Assembly (NCBI GenBank): GCA_024760905.1 | Contig: CM045735.1 | Coordinates: 3,003,161-3,067,160 of the forward strand | Direction: 5' to 3' | Origin: Plotosus lineatus | Lineage: Eukaryota > Chordata > Actinopteri > Siluriformes > Plotosidae | Length of the DNA stretch: 64,000 nt | Position numbers and translations under genes: made by a program | Part shown: one piece after another, positions 21,599-35,200 of the stretch | Position numbering within the stretch: position 1 is the stretch's first letter | How the letters are laid out: the number at the start of each line of letters is the position of its first letter | Notes under the pieces: generated by a model | What the model was told of the DNA's origin: nothing | Seen by the model: only the letters and a program-made list of their open reading frames with translations | Database searches by the model: none

Positions 21599-21675
21599 TG
21601 TGAACCTCATTTCTTTAGGTTAGGGACTAAGCACTTGAGGAAATTATATATATATAATATATATTTATATAAAAA

Positions 21676-21895
21676 AAAAACCCTGGGCAAGGTCTCAACT
21701 ACAAGTGTGCCTCTGTTCACCCAGAAGTATAAATGGGTACCAGTGAAAATATACTGGGAAGGTAACCTGCGATGGACTAGCATCCCATCCAGGAGGAGTT
21801 GAACACCTGGTCGCTTCACGCTACGGAAACCGGGGATAAGCACCGGCCTGATGAGCCACTGGGCTCGGGTGTAAAATCCCAACAGACTTACCGTT
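21676..21895 (+). repeat. SINE-D, 5' truncated
   Basis: Shares 'ggcaaggtctcaactaca', 'cctctgttcacccag' and 'caccggcctgatgagcca' with the inverted copies at 54270, 55498 and 63395. The tRNA-like head is missing. Confidence 0.75.
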
Positions 21896-21918
21896 ACCTT
21901 ACCATATATATATATATA

Positions 21919-24900
21919 TCTTCTTCTTCTTCTTCTTCTTCTTTTCCTTTCGGCTTTTCCCTTCAGGGGTCGCCACAGCGAATCATCTGCCTCCATCTCA
22001 CCCTATCCTTTGCATCTTCTTCTCTTACACCAACGACCTTCATGTCCTCCTTTACCACATCCATGAATCGTCTCTTTGGTCTTCCTCTAGGCCTTTTGCC
22101 TGGTAGTTCCAGCCTCAGCATCCTATTACCAATATACTCACTATCCCTCCTCTGTACATGTCCAAACCATCTCAATCTAGCCTCTCTGACTTTGTCTCCA
22201 AAACATCTTACATGGGCTGTCCCTCTGTGCTCATTCCTAATCCTATCCATCCTCGTTACTCCCAAAGAGAACCTCAACATTTTCATCTCTGCTACCTCCA
22301 GCTCTGCCTCCTGTTTTTTCCCCAGGGCAACTGTTTCTAAACCATACAACATTGTTGGCCTCAACACCGTTTTGTACACTTTTCCTTTCATTTTTGCCGA
22401 TACCCTCCTATCACACATCACACCGGACACTTTTCTCCAACCATTCCAACCTGCCTGCACACGCTTCTTCACCTCTTTTCCACACTCTCCATTGCTCTGG
22501 ATTGTTGAGCCTAAGTACTTAAAATCCTCCACCTTTCTTATCTCTGCTCCCTGTAATCTCACCGTTCCTCTTTGGTCCTTGGCATTCATGCACATGTACT
22601 CTGTCTTACTGAGGCTAATCTTCATTCCCTCCTTTCCAGGTCATACCTCCACCTCTCTAGATTTTCCTGCACTTGTTCTCTGCTCTCACTACAGATTACA
22701 ATGTCATCTGCAAACATCATAGTCCATGGGGAATCTTGTCTAACCTCGTCTGTCAGCCTGTCCATCACCATAGCGAACAAGAAGGGGCTGAGAGCTGACC
22801 CTTGATGCAGTCCCACCTCCACCTTGAACTCTTCTGTCACACCGACAGCACACCTCACCACTGTCTTACATCTCTCATACATGTCCTGCACCACTCTAAC
22901 ATACTTCTCTGCCACTCCAGACTTCCTCATGCAATACCACAGTTCTTCTCTTGGCACCCTGTCATATGCTTTCTCCAGATCCACAAAGGCACAATGCAGC
23001 TCCGTCTGACCTTCTCTGTACTTCTCCATTAACATCCTCAAGGCAAACACTGCATCTGTGGTGCTCTTTCTGGGCATGAAACCAAACTGTTGTTCACAAA
23101 TGCTGACTTCTGCCCTTAGTCTAGCTTCCACTATTCTTTCCCATAACTTCATCGTATGGCTCATCAACTTTATCCCTCTGTAGTTGCCACAACTCTGCAC
23201 GTCTCCCTTGTTCTTAAAAATGGGCACCAGCACACTTCTCCTCCATTCCTCTGGCATCCTCTCACTCTCTAAGACCTTGTTAAATGTTCTTGTCAGAAAA
23301 TCTACTGCTACCTCTCCTAGACACTTCCATACCTCCACCGGTATGTCATCAGGACCAACTGCCTTTCCATTCTTCATCCTCTTCAATGCCCTCCTCACTT
23401 CACCCTTACTAATCTTTGCTACTTCCTGGTCCTCAACAGTCACCTCTTCTACTCTTTTCTCTCTCTCATTTTCCTCATTCATCAGCTCTTCAAAGTACTC
23501 TTTCCATCTTCCCAGCACACTTCTGTCATCAGTCAATACATTTCCCTCTCTGTCCTTTATCAATCTAACTTGCTGCACGTCCTTCCCATCTCTATTTCTC
23601 TGCTGTGCCAACCTGTATAAATCATTTTCTCCCTCCTTACTTTCCAGCCGAGCATACAAGTCATCAAACGCGCTCTGTTTGGCCTTTGACACTGCTACCT
23701 TTGCTTTACGCTGTGTCTCCCTGTACTCCTGTTTACTCTCTTCGGTTTTGTCAATGTCCCACTTCTTCTTAGCTAATCTCTTCATTTGTACACACTCCTG
23801 CACTTCCTCATTCCACCACCAAGTCTCCTTATCTACTTTCCTTCCAGATGACACACCAAGTATTCTCCTACCTGTCTCCCTGATCACATTCGCTGTAGTT
23901 GTCCAGTCATCTGGAAGCACTTCCTGATCACCCAAAGCCTGTTTCAACTCCTCCTTGAAGACAACCCGACACTCTTCCTTTTTCAACTTCCACCACTTTG
24001 TCTTCTGCTCTGCCTTTGCCTTCTTCACCTTCCTCACCATCAGCATCATCCTGCACACCACCATCCTATGCTGTTTGGCAACACTCTCACCCGCTACTAC
24101 TTTGCAGTCACTGACTTCCTTTAAATTACATCGCCTGCACAAGATGTAGTCTACCTGTGTGCTCCTACCTCCACTTTTATAAGTCACCCTATGCTCCTGT
24201 CTCTTCTGGAAGAAAGTATTCACCACAGCCATTTCCATCCTTTTTGCAAAATCTACCAACATCTGTCCTTCTGCGTTCCTGTCCTGGATACCAAACCTAC
24301 CCATCACTTCCTCGTCCCCTCTGTTTCCTGCACCAACATGTCCATTGAAGTCTGCCCCAATGACCACTCTTTCACCTCTGGGGTTACTCTGCATCACTTC
24401 ATCTAACTCCCTCCAGAATCTCTCCTTCTCTTCTCGCTCACATCCTGTCTGTGGGGCATAAGCACTAACAACATTAACCATCACACCTTTAATTTCTAAC
24501 TTGAGACTCATCACTCTGTCTGACACTCTTTTCACTTCTAGAACATTCCTGGCAAACTCCTCCTTCAAGATGACTCCGACTCCATTTCTCTTCCCATCCA
24601 CACCGTGATAAAACAGCTTAAACCCTGCTCCTATGCTTCTAGCCTTGCGACCTTTCCACCTGGTCTCCTGAACACACAGTATGTCCACCTTCCTCCTCTG
24701 CATCATGTCAGCCAGCTCTCTACCTTTTCCTGTCATAGTTCCAATATTCAAAGTCCCTACTTTCAGTCCTAGACTCATGCCTTTCCTCTTCTCTCTCTGG
24801 CAACGGGCACGCCTCCCGCCTCTCCTTCTTCGACGTCTTCGACCAACAGTAGTCCAATTTCCATCAGCACCCTGTTGGTTGACGGCACTGATGGCGGTCG

Positions 24901-25068
24901 TTGTTAACCCGGGCCTCGACCGATCCGGTATGTCATTCTTTCTTGTGATTCGCATAGTTTATTTGGCATTTGTTTCGCCGGATGCCCTTCCTGGCGCAAC
25001 CCTCTGCATTTATCCGGGCTTGGGATCGGCGTGAGGAGAGACACTGGTTTGTGCCCCCTCACGGCTGC

Positions 25069-25070
<2 letters not shown>
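21919..25070 (-). mobile_element. RTE-clade LINE, nearly full length
   Basis: About 3.15 kb, the length expected for RTE. The 3' end on the minus strand is 'gaaggggaaaagccgaaagg' followed by (AAG)n at 21919-21940. The 5' end is near 25070, with 'aatgcagccgtgagggggca'. It has one long coding region, broken by one frameshift (see next entry). Similar LINEs in vertebrates are often misannotated as craniofacial development protein 2. Confidence 0.9.
21963..24955 (-). pseudogene. RTE endonuclease/reverse transcriptase, one frameshift
   Basis: The protein nicks DNA and copies LINE RNA into the cut. From 24955 the frame runs 777 codons: an Arg-rich N terminus, an AP-type endonuclease (CVQETRWKG, IGADFNGHVG, KQHRMVVCR), then reverse transcriptase (GNYRGIKLMSH, FVDLEKAYDRVP, LHQGSALSPFLFAMV, FADDIVIC), ending ERRE-TGA at 22622. 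It continues in a second frame from 22625 ([30 protein letters not shown]) to 21963. The copy at 44730-44780 reads across this place in one frame, so a single-base deletion here is the likely break. Confidence 0.9.

Positions 25071-25127
<57 letters not shown>
25071..25127. repeat. (TA)n run between inverted RTE copies
   Basis: About 28 TA units at the centre of the head-to-head RTE inverted repeat. Confidence 0.95.
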
Positions 25128-25130
<3 letters not shown>

Positions 25131-25485
25131 ATGCAGCCATGAGGGGGCACTAACCAGTGTCTCTCCTCTTATGCCGGTCCCAAGCCCGGATAAATGCAGA
25201 GGGTTGCGACAGGAAGGGCATCCGGCGTAAAACTTCTGCCACATTAAAAATGCAAATGGTCAAAACAAAACTCATACCGGATCGGTCGAGGCCCGGGTTA
25301 ACAACAACCGCCATCAGTGCTGTCAACCAACAGGGTGCTGATGGAAATTGGACTATGGATGTGGTGAAGGCAGACATGAAGGTCGTTGGAGTAAGAGTAG
25401 AAGATGCAGAGGATAGGGAGAGATGGAGGCAGATCATTTGCTGTGGCGACCCCTGAAGGGAACAGCCGAAAGAAAAAGAATATAT
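25128..25485 (+). mobile_element. Internally deleted RTE derivative
   Basis: The 5' 225 bases of the RTE element (including 'ccggatcggtcgaggcccgg') join directly at about 25355 to its last 130 bases ('atggatgtggtgaaggcaga' to 'agggaacagccgaaagaaaa'). Everything coding for endonuclease and most of the RT is gone. It points away from the full element, head to head with it. Confidence 0.88.
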
Positions 25486-25649
25486 ATATAAATATATATA
25501 TATATAAAACCTCTGGATTAATATTTTATTAGTTTGCTATTATTTGATCGATCACATTTTAATAGGCTAATAATGTGGTTTTTTTTTTAAATAACCTTTG
25601 TCACAAATATGAGGATTGAGCCTATAGATGAACATTGATTGTCTGTCTG

Positions 25650-25998
25650 CCTTCCTTTCAGCTTTTCCCCTTTTTACTCAGAAGTCACCACAGTGAATCA
25701 TCTGATTCACACATTTGATTTGGCAGAGGTTTTTACGTTGGATGCCCTTCCTGTCACAACCCTTTTTTAGCAAGGGACAGAAACAAGCTGACGACTTTGC
25801 AGCTCCTCTTTATGAAAGTCAGCAATGGTTCTTTTACATCAACCTCTCACCATAGACAGTGACAGACATGGCCCGCCTTTGATAACTTAGTTAGCCGCAC
25901 TGGGGGGGGACAGTGACAACCTTGTGGAGAGTGGGACTCGAACCCCCAACCTTTGGATCAGCGATCCAGCGCCCTATACCACTAGACCACCACTGCCC
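25650..25998 (-). repeat. SINE-A with RTE-type tail
   Basis: Full copy: the head at the right ('ggatcagcgatccagcgcc' seen on +), the body 'caccatagacagtgacagac', and the RTE-like tail at the left ('gatgcccttcctgtcacaac', 'cagtgaatcatctga'). A flanking imperfect repeat 'ATAGATGAACATTGATT' / 'ATAGCTAAACATTGATT' marks a target-site duplication. Confidence 0.87.
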
Positions 25999-26249
25999 AT
26001 ATAGCTAAACATTGATTGATTGATTGATTTTATTTGATTTCAACATTCACAAATAATACTCATACATATAATGCAATATATCAGTATAATAATAATATTA
26101 TATGTATATATATATAAATAATAATTCATACCATACAATAGTTTCTCATTTTGGTTTTAATATGAATTATTGATATCGTTATTATTATTATTGGGTTTAA
26201 CATATAAATCGTCGTGAACGTGTTCCTTTCTTTTATACAATGTGTTTAC

Positions 26250-26952
26250 GTGGTTATATTTCTTTTTCTTTCGGGTGGTTATACTATTTGCCAGAAACGA
26301 CTACCTTTATGTCGTTCGTTTTGCGTGGCAGCGTCACGTGACCAACGGCCTCACTGCATTTTTACGACACTTACCGAATGAAAGGTCGTCTTCCTCAAAG
26401 CAGGAGGAGAAAAAAAAATAGTTGTGCCTAATACTTTTCAGTCATAATAAAATCAACAGAAATACATTAAAAGTTTGTGCGAATTAGTTTAATAAACAAC
26501 TTTAAATTAGGCACAAAACGCTGTGGCACAGAATGTAATTTTGATGAGCTGTGACTGAAATCCGTGCAGTTTGAGTCGAGCTGGTTCGTTTCCATGCAGC
26601 CTGTGCTTGAGGTTGGAAATCGAGTTTGGCCACACCTGTGTAGATCCTGCCTCTGAATACTGTACTCAAGAAAGAAAGAAAAAAGGGAAAGGGAAAGGAA
26701 GCTCAGGGTTTGAAATGGTTTATTTCTGTGTGAATTTGCTGTGCTTTGTGGTGTTTGTGTGGTTCCGTGCATGAGCTGGTGAGGAGTGCTGTGCGTGCCT
26801 GTGGAGCTTCTGTGCTCGAGATGTGTATTTCTGTAGAATTTAATTCTGTGATCGGTTTGAATGCAGTACCCGGCTGTGTAATCCGATAGGGGGCAGAGAG
26901 AGAGAGAGAGAGAGAGAGTGAGGGGGGGGGGGTGAGGGAATGTTGGACTGCA
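26250..26952 (+). promoter_or_regulatory. Promoter and 5' UTR region of the ARID5-family gene
   Basis: Repeat-poor stretch upstream of the start codon at 26953. It contains a perfect GTCACGTGAC E-box palindrome (26333-26342). A (GA)n run with a G-run (26897-26932) lies in the presumed 5' UTR 20 bases before the ATG. No TATA box was seen, and the transcription start cannot be placed. Confidence 0.5.
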
Positions 26953-26973
26953 ATGGAGCAGAATGCCATCCAG
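26953..26973 (+). CDS. ARID5-family exon 1 (start codon)
   Basis: ATG GAG CAG AAT GCC ATC CAG then the donor 'gtaatg'. MEQNAIQ parallels MEPNSLQ at the start of ARID5B, where an intron also follows this Gln and the next residues are W-V/L-G. It is too short for an ORF search. Confidence 0.85.
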
Positions 26974-29455
26974 GTAATGGAAACTCCAACTTTATATTTA
27001 GATGAAATGAAGCTCCCGGGCTGATTTCGGTGTGAATTGTGTGTGTGTGGAGGCGCGCGGGATCACGGCGAGTTTATTCTCGGGGTTCGGGGTTTTTTTA
27101 TCTGCGCCCTGAGAGCGCCTTGTTTTCTTTGAATTGGTTTAAAACGCTGATTTGATTCTCGTCCCATTAAAAGCTTACACTGGGTTTTTTTTCTGGGTTG
27201 ATTTGAGCAGGAAAGTTTTTTTGATCTTTTGATAAAAAAAAAAAAAAAAAAAAAAGTTCCGAAAAGATTTGTCTCTTGGATTTGAATCCAGATCGATCTC
27301 GAGTCCACATTTTTATTTTTGATGTAATTTTTGTTGCTATTTTGGTTAATGATTAATTTCTTTGTGTGGCTCCGTGTCTCTCTCTCTCTCTCTCTCTCTC
27401 TCCTTCCCCCACTGCAACACTTTTTAAAATTTATCCCACAGTATTGTTTGATGAGTATCTTTGATTAATTTGTTGATTTATTATGTTTATTGATAAAGTT
27501 TCTGTTTTGAGTTGCTTGGTACATTTCCTCATTTTTATTAAATGCTTCTCTCAGTTTTCAGGCGGTCCCTGAACTAAAAACAAAAAATCAACAGGAACTC
27601 CATTTATTTATTTATTTATGTAGTAATTTATTTATTTATGTAATTTATTTATGACCAGATTATTATTATTATTATTAATTATTATTATTATTTAATATTT
27701 GGTTTGTATTTTATTATTGGTTACTCTAAACCTGAGCTGGGAGGAGGAATGGAATTATTAATAATAATTTATTGAAACTGGCCCTGATGTCATGTTGCTC
27801 TCCATTTTCGAGAAGAAGGAAAAAAAAACACATGAGATGAGTGTGCAGTGAATATTTTGGGGTTTAGTATTTACTGTAGTTGCTTTGCAAACATACAAAA
27901 TGGCTGAGAGGGATTTAAGAAAGAGCCAGAGAGCTTTTGTTGTGCTCTTGATATTGAAATCGAGTTCAGGAAGTTGAGAAAATCTACCTTAATATCAGTT
28001 GGACTTGTAAAGGAAGTTGGTGGTGTTGAATTATTCACACATATGAACAGCATGGGGCTTTCTCTTCAGTGTTTTTTTTTTTTTTTTTCTTTCTTATTCA
28101 TGTTAGGTCAGAGCCAAACCCTGGAATATCTATAGATTTTTAATCCTTGGACTTTGTCGTGTTGCATAATAACTTTCAGAATTTAGAAAATAAGCCTCAC
28201 AAGAAAAGAAGCATCAAGGTCGAATAGTGTTGGCTTCTCAGTAGCCTGTCTTTTTTAATTATTTTTAAAATGATCATTATTTTAAATCTAAACCTCTGGT
28301 AATCTGAGATGTCAATGAAAATTAGTAACTATGAGAGCCAATATAAAAATATCCATTTTATTTTTGGGCTTTCGACCCAGCCTTACTCATGGCATGACAC
28401 CGTTTTCCAAGGTTTAGGAGCTGCACATGTGGCCTGTGAAGCTTTGCTCCCATAGGAGAAACCCTGCAGGGGGGTAATGGGAGGCCCTGATGGAGGTGGT
28501 GGGGGTGGGAAAGGCTGCCAGCTACTTCCTTTCTCACTAATGCTTGAAAAAAATGTAATTGGCTGATGCTCACCTCACGATTGTGGAAGATCATTTGTGA
28601 TGGTAGCGCATGCAGTTCATAGCCTGGACTTAGCTAGTGTGTGTGTGTGTATGTATATACATATATGTATATATATATACACAGTACAAAAAAAGTTAAG
28701 GATATTTGGAAATTTTCTAGATATTTTTTTCAGTTTTGTGAATTGGCCTTAATTTCATTTTTTTATTGACAAATATCCTTATTTTTTTTGTGGCGTGTAT
28801 GTTTGAGAGATGTGTATTTTTGTGTGTGTGTTTGAGAGATGACTGTGAGCCTGTGTTTAATTTTTTTACTCATTTTGAAAGTTGCGTCTGTTGAAAAGCA
28901 GGAAACGTGGAGATGTTTTCATTAAATTGAAACCGAAGAATACAGGCTTTTGTCAGTGGTTGATGTTGCATAAAAACGGGTAATGTTATTGCAGAAATGT
29001 GATCATGTGAGGTGGGGTATGTGCCGAGTTTATAAAGTTGACCTCTGGTTTCCAGAGGGAAGGACTCTTTCTGTGTTCATTCTGTATACCAGATCGCTGT
29101 CGAATCCCATAATCAGATGAGGGATGTTGATTAATTTCCTTGAATTCGTTCGGAGTACGAACATCGCGTTCGGATGTCTTTTACAGCATTTCTATCATGA
29201 GAACTCTTACATAAGGATTTGTAGAGTGGAGGATGGTTCTTCAAATCGATGGTTAAAATATGAACCCTTCAGATAACTTTGTGTTATTTAATAGAAGCAT
29301 GACTCTTGATGTAAAGGTTTCTGTACAGAAAGAGTTAATTGTTTATGGAAGGAGTCTCCAGTGTTAGGATATTTATAGTAATCACCTGGTTGTGCACACA
29401 GAGGGAAGTTTTGAGGACTTTAGGTTACCCAGATTCCCGCTAACACAACAAACTG

Positions 29456-29487
<32 letters not shown>

Positions 29488-30109
29488 ATGTATATTCATC
29501 TTTTAACTTCAAAGTGGGAGAAAAGTTGAGAGGCTGGTGTAGGATTGAGTTTTTTTTTTTTTTTTTTCTTTTTTTTGCTGCTGTAAACGGGAACAAACTT
29601 GTTTTGCAAACATTCCATAACACAATCTAACAATAAATCGTCAAAAAAAAACCCAGCAGCATATTTGAGTTATTTATGAAATTGTAATCTTGTCTAAATG
29701 CTCTTGGTATACTGGAATGAAATAATTTTTTGTGTGTGTTATTGGTGGAAAAATTGTTGTTCCTGAGTGTGCAAGTTGAATTCTGAGTTGTTGTTTATTA
29801 TTATTTTGGTCAGTGGTTGGGTCCTCCTTGCTGCCTGCGAGACTCATTTGCCTTCTACAAGTCGGTGAGTTGCAAGCCTGAGGCTGGTGGCCCCTTGAAG
29901 GTCTGGAGACTAGGAGAGTTCTACTACGTACGATGCGGCCCTCTGGAACCTGTGTGTATTGCTGAGATCACTCTGCTGTGGGAGGATCAGAGACAGCGCC
30001 ACCCTCTGGCCAGCTCCAGACTCTATTACCGACCAGAGGACACGCCCAAGGGGAGAACTAAGGAACATGGGGAGGTAAACAAACAGGATTTACATATAAC
30101 AGTCTCTAG

Positions 30110-30158
<49 letters not shown>

Positions 30159-32196
30159 GTGTGTGTGTGCGCGTGTGCGTACACACTTATGTCTAATATT
30201 TAATAAATGCACACAGGTAAGGGAAAGCTTTTATTATTATTATTATTATTATTATCATGACCACCCTGAATCTCTCAATATTATTAAGTTTTATGTCACA
30301 CAAAATCTTAACAGTTCAATACTTATAATGTTCACTATTGATATCTTTAAATAATTAATACCGACATGCTAGAAGTCACGTGTGCGACTTGTGACCTGCG
30401 CAACTTGCGACTGTTTGACTTTACGATCGCCCATGACTAAAAAAAGAAAAATAAATAGCTTGTATACTTGGGTATCATGTATGTGAATATCATCAGCCTA
30501 GCTGTGCTGATTCGAGACTATTTGTGAAGATCAAATGTACTGAAGAGAGAGCGAGAGATTCAAACATTCATCACACACAACAAAAAACGGTCGCAGGTGT
30601 TTTCAAACATTCACCTTAAATACAGAATGCAACGGAATTTACATGAATGCAGAATTAATGCAAAGTACTATAGAGACATAAAAAAAAAAAAATCAAAGTT
30701 GCAAAAGTGTGTTTGTGTGTGTGAGAGCGATTTTGGATACAAACGTGTACAGAAAGATAAGAGGGAGAATTCCAACAAGAAAAAAGTAAAATTATTATTA
30801 TCATTCTTATCATTATAAAAAAGACATGAAATTGATGAGGAAAAAGAAACAAACAATCTGGACAAAGCTCACCGTGCTCATGAAATAAACTCCACCCACA
30901 CACAGAACGTTGGCCACGTTAAACATGCCAACGACCCTCAGCCAATCACCGGCGCTCAATCAATTCAGCCTCTTTAATTTTTTTGTTATTTCGCCATGTT
31001 CTAAACAAATGTTTTTTATTTTTATCTCGGGTATTTCATAATGCATTTTTGTATGATTCCTACATATTCAACCAGTTGTACTGTAGTGTGCCGTGTTTTA
31101 CGGAAACCTTAAATTTATTATATCGTGTAATGTCTAAAGAAAGGTAAAATATTACAAAATTAATCAACGAAAACAAAAAGGGTGAAAATAATTGCTAAAG
31201 AAGGGGAGAAAGACTGAAATTAATGAACTAAAGAAAATGTTGAAAATTCAGGTACACTAGTCCTCCTCTTTCTTCTCCTCCTCCCCTTCCTTCTCCTCTT
31301 TCTCCTCCTCCATATAGTAATATCTAAGGAAAGGTATGACCCGAACATGTAGAAAGGTCCAGTATAGTAATACATGTACAGACCCAACTTGTGTCCAAAC
31401 CTTTTCACGATCTGTTGGTCAGAACCAAATGCGATCGCACGTCAGACCTGTATACGTGATGGTATTTTAATTTTACGAGCAGCAACTTCTACCTGATCAT
31501 CTCTCACCTTCTGCTGTCTTGTCTGCTTTTAAATCCACGGATCACTGCCACTCTTATTTGTTTGCTTTTAAATCACAATTTCCAATAAAGTTCACAGTTT
31601 GAGTATCAGTCAAGTTATCTTTATTGGAAATAACTTTCTCATCACAGCAGGAAGTGCTGTTTATGGCGTGCATTGTTTCAAATCTCGAGCTGGAAGAATG
31701 CAATCAAAATCTCTGATTCCTGCAGTGCACGTTTACGCTATTGTTCTTAAAATTTAATCTGAATTTGTCTTCCTGGTTGCAGAAGAAATGAGACTCCTTT
31801 AACCCCGAGCTGTGGCCCATACTGAATCCTGAAATGACAACAACTATTTTATATATTGGTTTTAGATTCCTAAATATTGGATTTACATGAGTAAACTATA
31901 TCTACTTACGAAATGAATCTGTTCCAGAGCCTTTTTCGGAACCTGGAGTTTTCGTAAGTTGAGGCGCATTTTACATGTAAAACGTGTGATTCGTTCCAAG
32001 GCTCCCAAGACTACCCCATAAACCCTTTAAAAATGATAAAAGTACAACAATTTTGTATGAAATATGTGTTAAAAATACAAGAAAATTATTCATTAAACCA
32101 TTTAAATATATTAACATATTAAACCATTTTACTAACATATTTATTAATTAAACCATTATTAAACATTTTTTTATTAACGCACACACACACACACAC

Positions 32197-32242
<46 letters not shown>

Positions 32243-35200
32243 CTCTCTGGTGTGTTTTGCCGAATGCGGGCTCCGCCCACACACAGCGCGCAGCTGACGG
32301 ACCAATTGTATTTAAATGTTTAAATGGACGGGATGTTGTATTTAAAGCGGAATTACAGTACCTCTTTGAAAGATCAGAGGTCCTGATTCAATATTAACTT
32401 GCTTCCTTGCGAGATTGGAGGTCTGTTTTCCTTCAGTTTCTATATTGTGCCGAAATAATCACCTCTGTCACTGTATTTCCGCTTTTCTGTATTTTCCGGA
32501 TCCATGTAACAAAATCTAACAGTGCAATGATCAATCTCAAAAAGAGCTCATGAGCCAACTTTCTTGTTCAACTCTCCTCTGTCACGTGTGTGACAAACAG
32601 GAAGTATGAGTACAGGAAGTATGGGTAAAGTTCAGCTGCCTCCTGGCCAATGGGAGGCCAGCGGGGTGGGATATTGGGAGACAGCCAATGAGAGAGCAAT
32701 TCATGCATTATTTGAATTTGTGAATGGCATGTTTGAATTTTTTAATGGCGCGGTTGGCGCTTTTCATAAAAAGAGGTTGTTTTCGTAATAAGAGGACAAA
32801 AATTTAGGAAAACGTTTTTCATAACCTGGATTTTTCATATTCAGAGGCTTTCTGTATGCCCACTGTATGTTATGAATAGCTCTTGTATTGTTCTTTTCAA
32901 AAACTTATTTTTTTTTTCTCAGTCAAAAATGGCAACTTCTGGTCACATGACCAGAAATCCAAACGGGCCGTAATGCTATGGATTACTCAAACTTAGCTAA
33001 TCAGGTGACCTGTAGTAGTATTTATCATTTTTGGTGATTATTTTGTGATAGCAGGATTGTTGCTCAATGTAAGATAACCTTAAAAAGAAAAACAGAGATA
33101 TTTCAATTATATCTGTCACTTAATTAGGTCCAAATGAGTCGACAAATGAGTTTGCCTCACATACCTCAAACTTGTTTATGTCGAAACGATTGTCTCTTAT
33201 TTGGGACATACTGGATGTAAACATGAGTTTTTCATGTTCTCGTCGATGGATATATCTTTGGATGGAATGTAGTGATGTTTATATTTAGTGTTGATCCACA
33301 AATGATCCAAAATGTGTCTCACTTTATGCTATGGGTCAAAGTTTTCATCTCCATGTTGTCTTCTGTTGTCATTATCGTTGCGGTGGAACATTGATGATAT
33401 GAGAGAGAATCTGTTCTTTGACATTATTTGGTGAAAAATGGCATCTCTTGAGATGAATACAGTCGGCCCCCAACTTACGAGATTAATCTGTTCCAGAGCC
33501 CTTTTCGTAATGCGGGGATTTCGTAAGTAGGGGTCGCATTTTACATGTTAAACGCCTAATTCGTTCCAAGGCTCCAGTCTTTGGACTGGATAAACCCCAT
33601 AAACCCTTTAAAAATGATAAAAGTACACCAATTTTGTATGAAATATGTTAAAAGAAATTTATTTATTAAACCATTTAAACATTTTATTAACATATTTATT
33701 AATTAAACCATTATTAAACCTTTTTTATTAACACACACACACCTCTTTCTGTCTCTCTTCCATGTGCTAAAGTTGACAGTGTTGAATGGCTCATTTTACT
33801 TCCTGGAAAATGTTTAAAGGAAATGTTTAAAGGGAGGGAAAAGTAATGTCTTTTAAAAAAAAATATTTATATATATACTGTTTTCTGTTTATTTTTAGAT
33901 TTCATGTAAGTAATCTGGTTGATGTCACAAAATGAATAACACAAATACCAGTAAAACTATTTTATTGTTCTGTTCTTATTCATGTTTTACACCTTGATGC
34001 TAATAGGCACTTACCGTTCCACTCCGCTGATAAGCATTTTAATAAGCGCCCACCCACTTCAATTTTTTTTTAAGCACCCTGGGCGCTTATCACGTCAAAT
34101 CTGGCAATTAGACTCTCGATCTAGAAACTCGGTCTAGTTTTTCTTTACGTCTTTTTGTTTGCATTGTTATTCTTTGTTCATAGTATTTAATTCGATAAGC
34201 AGAATAATAAATAAAGAGTTGTATATGGTAGAGAATTGGTTTACATGTATGTTTCTTATGCAGTCATAATAGTTATTGTACACCAAACATAGAGACAGGT
34301 GAACAAGTGAATGGAAAAAAAAATTAATAACAGATTATTACAATTAATCATTCCAGAAAATTGGGGTCCAGTAAAATTCTTAGGGGTCTCCTGTCCAGTG
34401 GAAAATTTTCTTAATTTCATGCCCTGGGGCTTGAACCCCCAACCTTAGGATCAGTGATCCAGCACTTTTACCACTAGGCCACCACTACCCCGAATTCGTG
34501 TCCATACTTTACAATGGAGCTGGAGTATCCTCTCCAGGGTGCGAAGCCTGGGCCAGAATCTGGAAATCCTGGGTGGCCCAATCATCAGGATCCCCTCTCT
34601 GCCTTGCTGACAGGGTCCAAAGGTATGCATAGATTGGCATTTGGCGTCAGTTTGGCTGCAGGAGATGCCGGAATGGTGTTACTTGTAGCACTGGACCGTC
34701 TTCGGGTCCCCACTCCGGACTTGAAGGTTTACTCCTTTTCCCTCACGTGGTTTTGCCCGTCAGTTGAGACGGTTTACAGGGGTGTGGCACTTGGAGCCAG
34801 CACGTGAGAGCTTTGGGAGATGGATGACAACCTGTTGCCTGTCCACCCTACAAGAGAGGGTGCAGCTGTGGACAGATAAGGGTACTATCTCTATCCAGAG
34901 CCCTTTACACCCTGTATTTATATTGCAACTCCATATTAATCCTGCCCCCCCCCCCACTTTTTATTCCAATTTGAGATCCTTGTAAACGAAAGCTGAGGCC
35001 TCTGAAGAGTGTTGCACCAAATTTACTTCTCCTCAAAAATCTTGAGTGTTTGCCATATTCTCTGAATGTTCCCCAAGGTTCCCGCTCCAACATTTTTAAT
35101 GTTTAATAAACTAACAACATCCTCTTCCCAAACAATTCCGAACGATTGTCCAGAGTCGCAAACCCCACATGCCCTGTATTCGCGAAATAGAGGGAATACA

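Noticed and set aside
22824..23927. Long plus-strand open frames opposite the RTE element (for example 23184-23927)
   Set aside because: They are antisense shadows of the LINE coding strand; low-complexity Ser/Thr/Leu translation and no homology.
22622..24955. 777-codon open frame on the minus strand as a host gene
   Set aside because: It has AP-endonuclease and reverse-transcriptase motifs, an (AAG)n 3' end and several relatives in the window, so it is an RTE LINE. Host-gene names such as craniofacial development protein 2 for these frames are misannotations.
30655..30903. Minus-strand frames at 30655-30903 as a small membrane protein
   Set aside because: The hydrophobic translation arises from A/T-rich sequence and a CA run; no homology, start context or splice signals.
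34514..34807. 97-codon frame beginning MELEYPLQGAKPG
   Set aside because: Looks like an old retroelement end beside a SINE head; no recognised domain and no splice context with the ARID gene.
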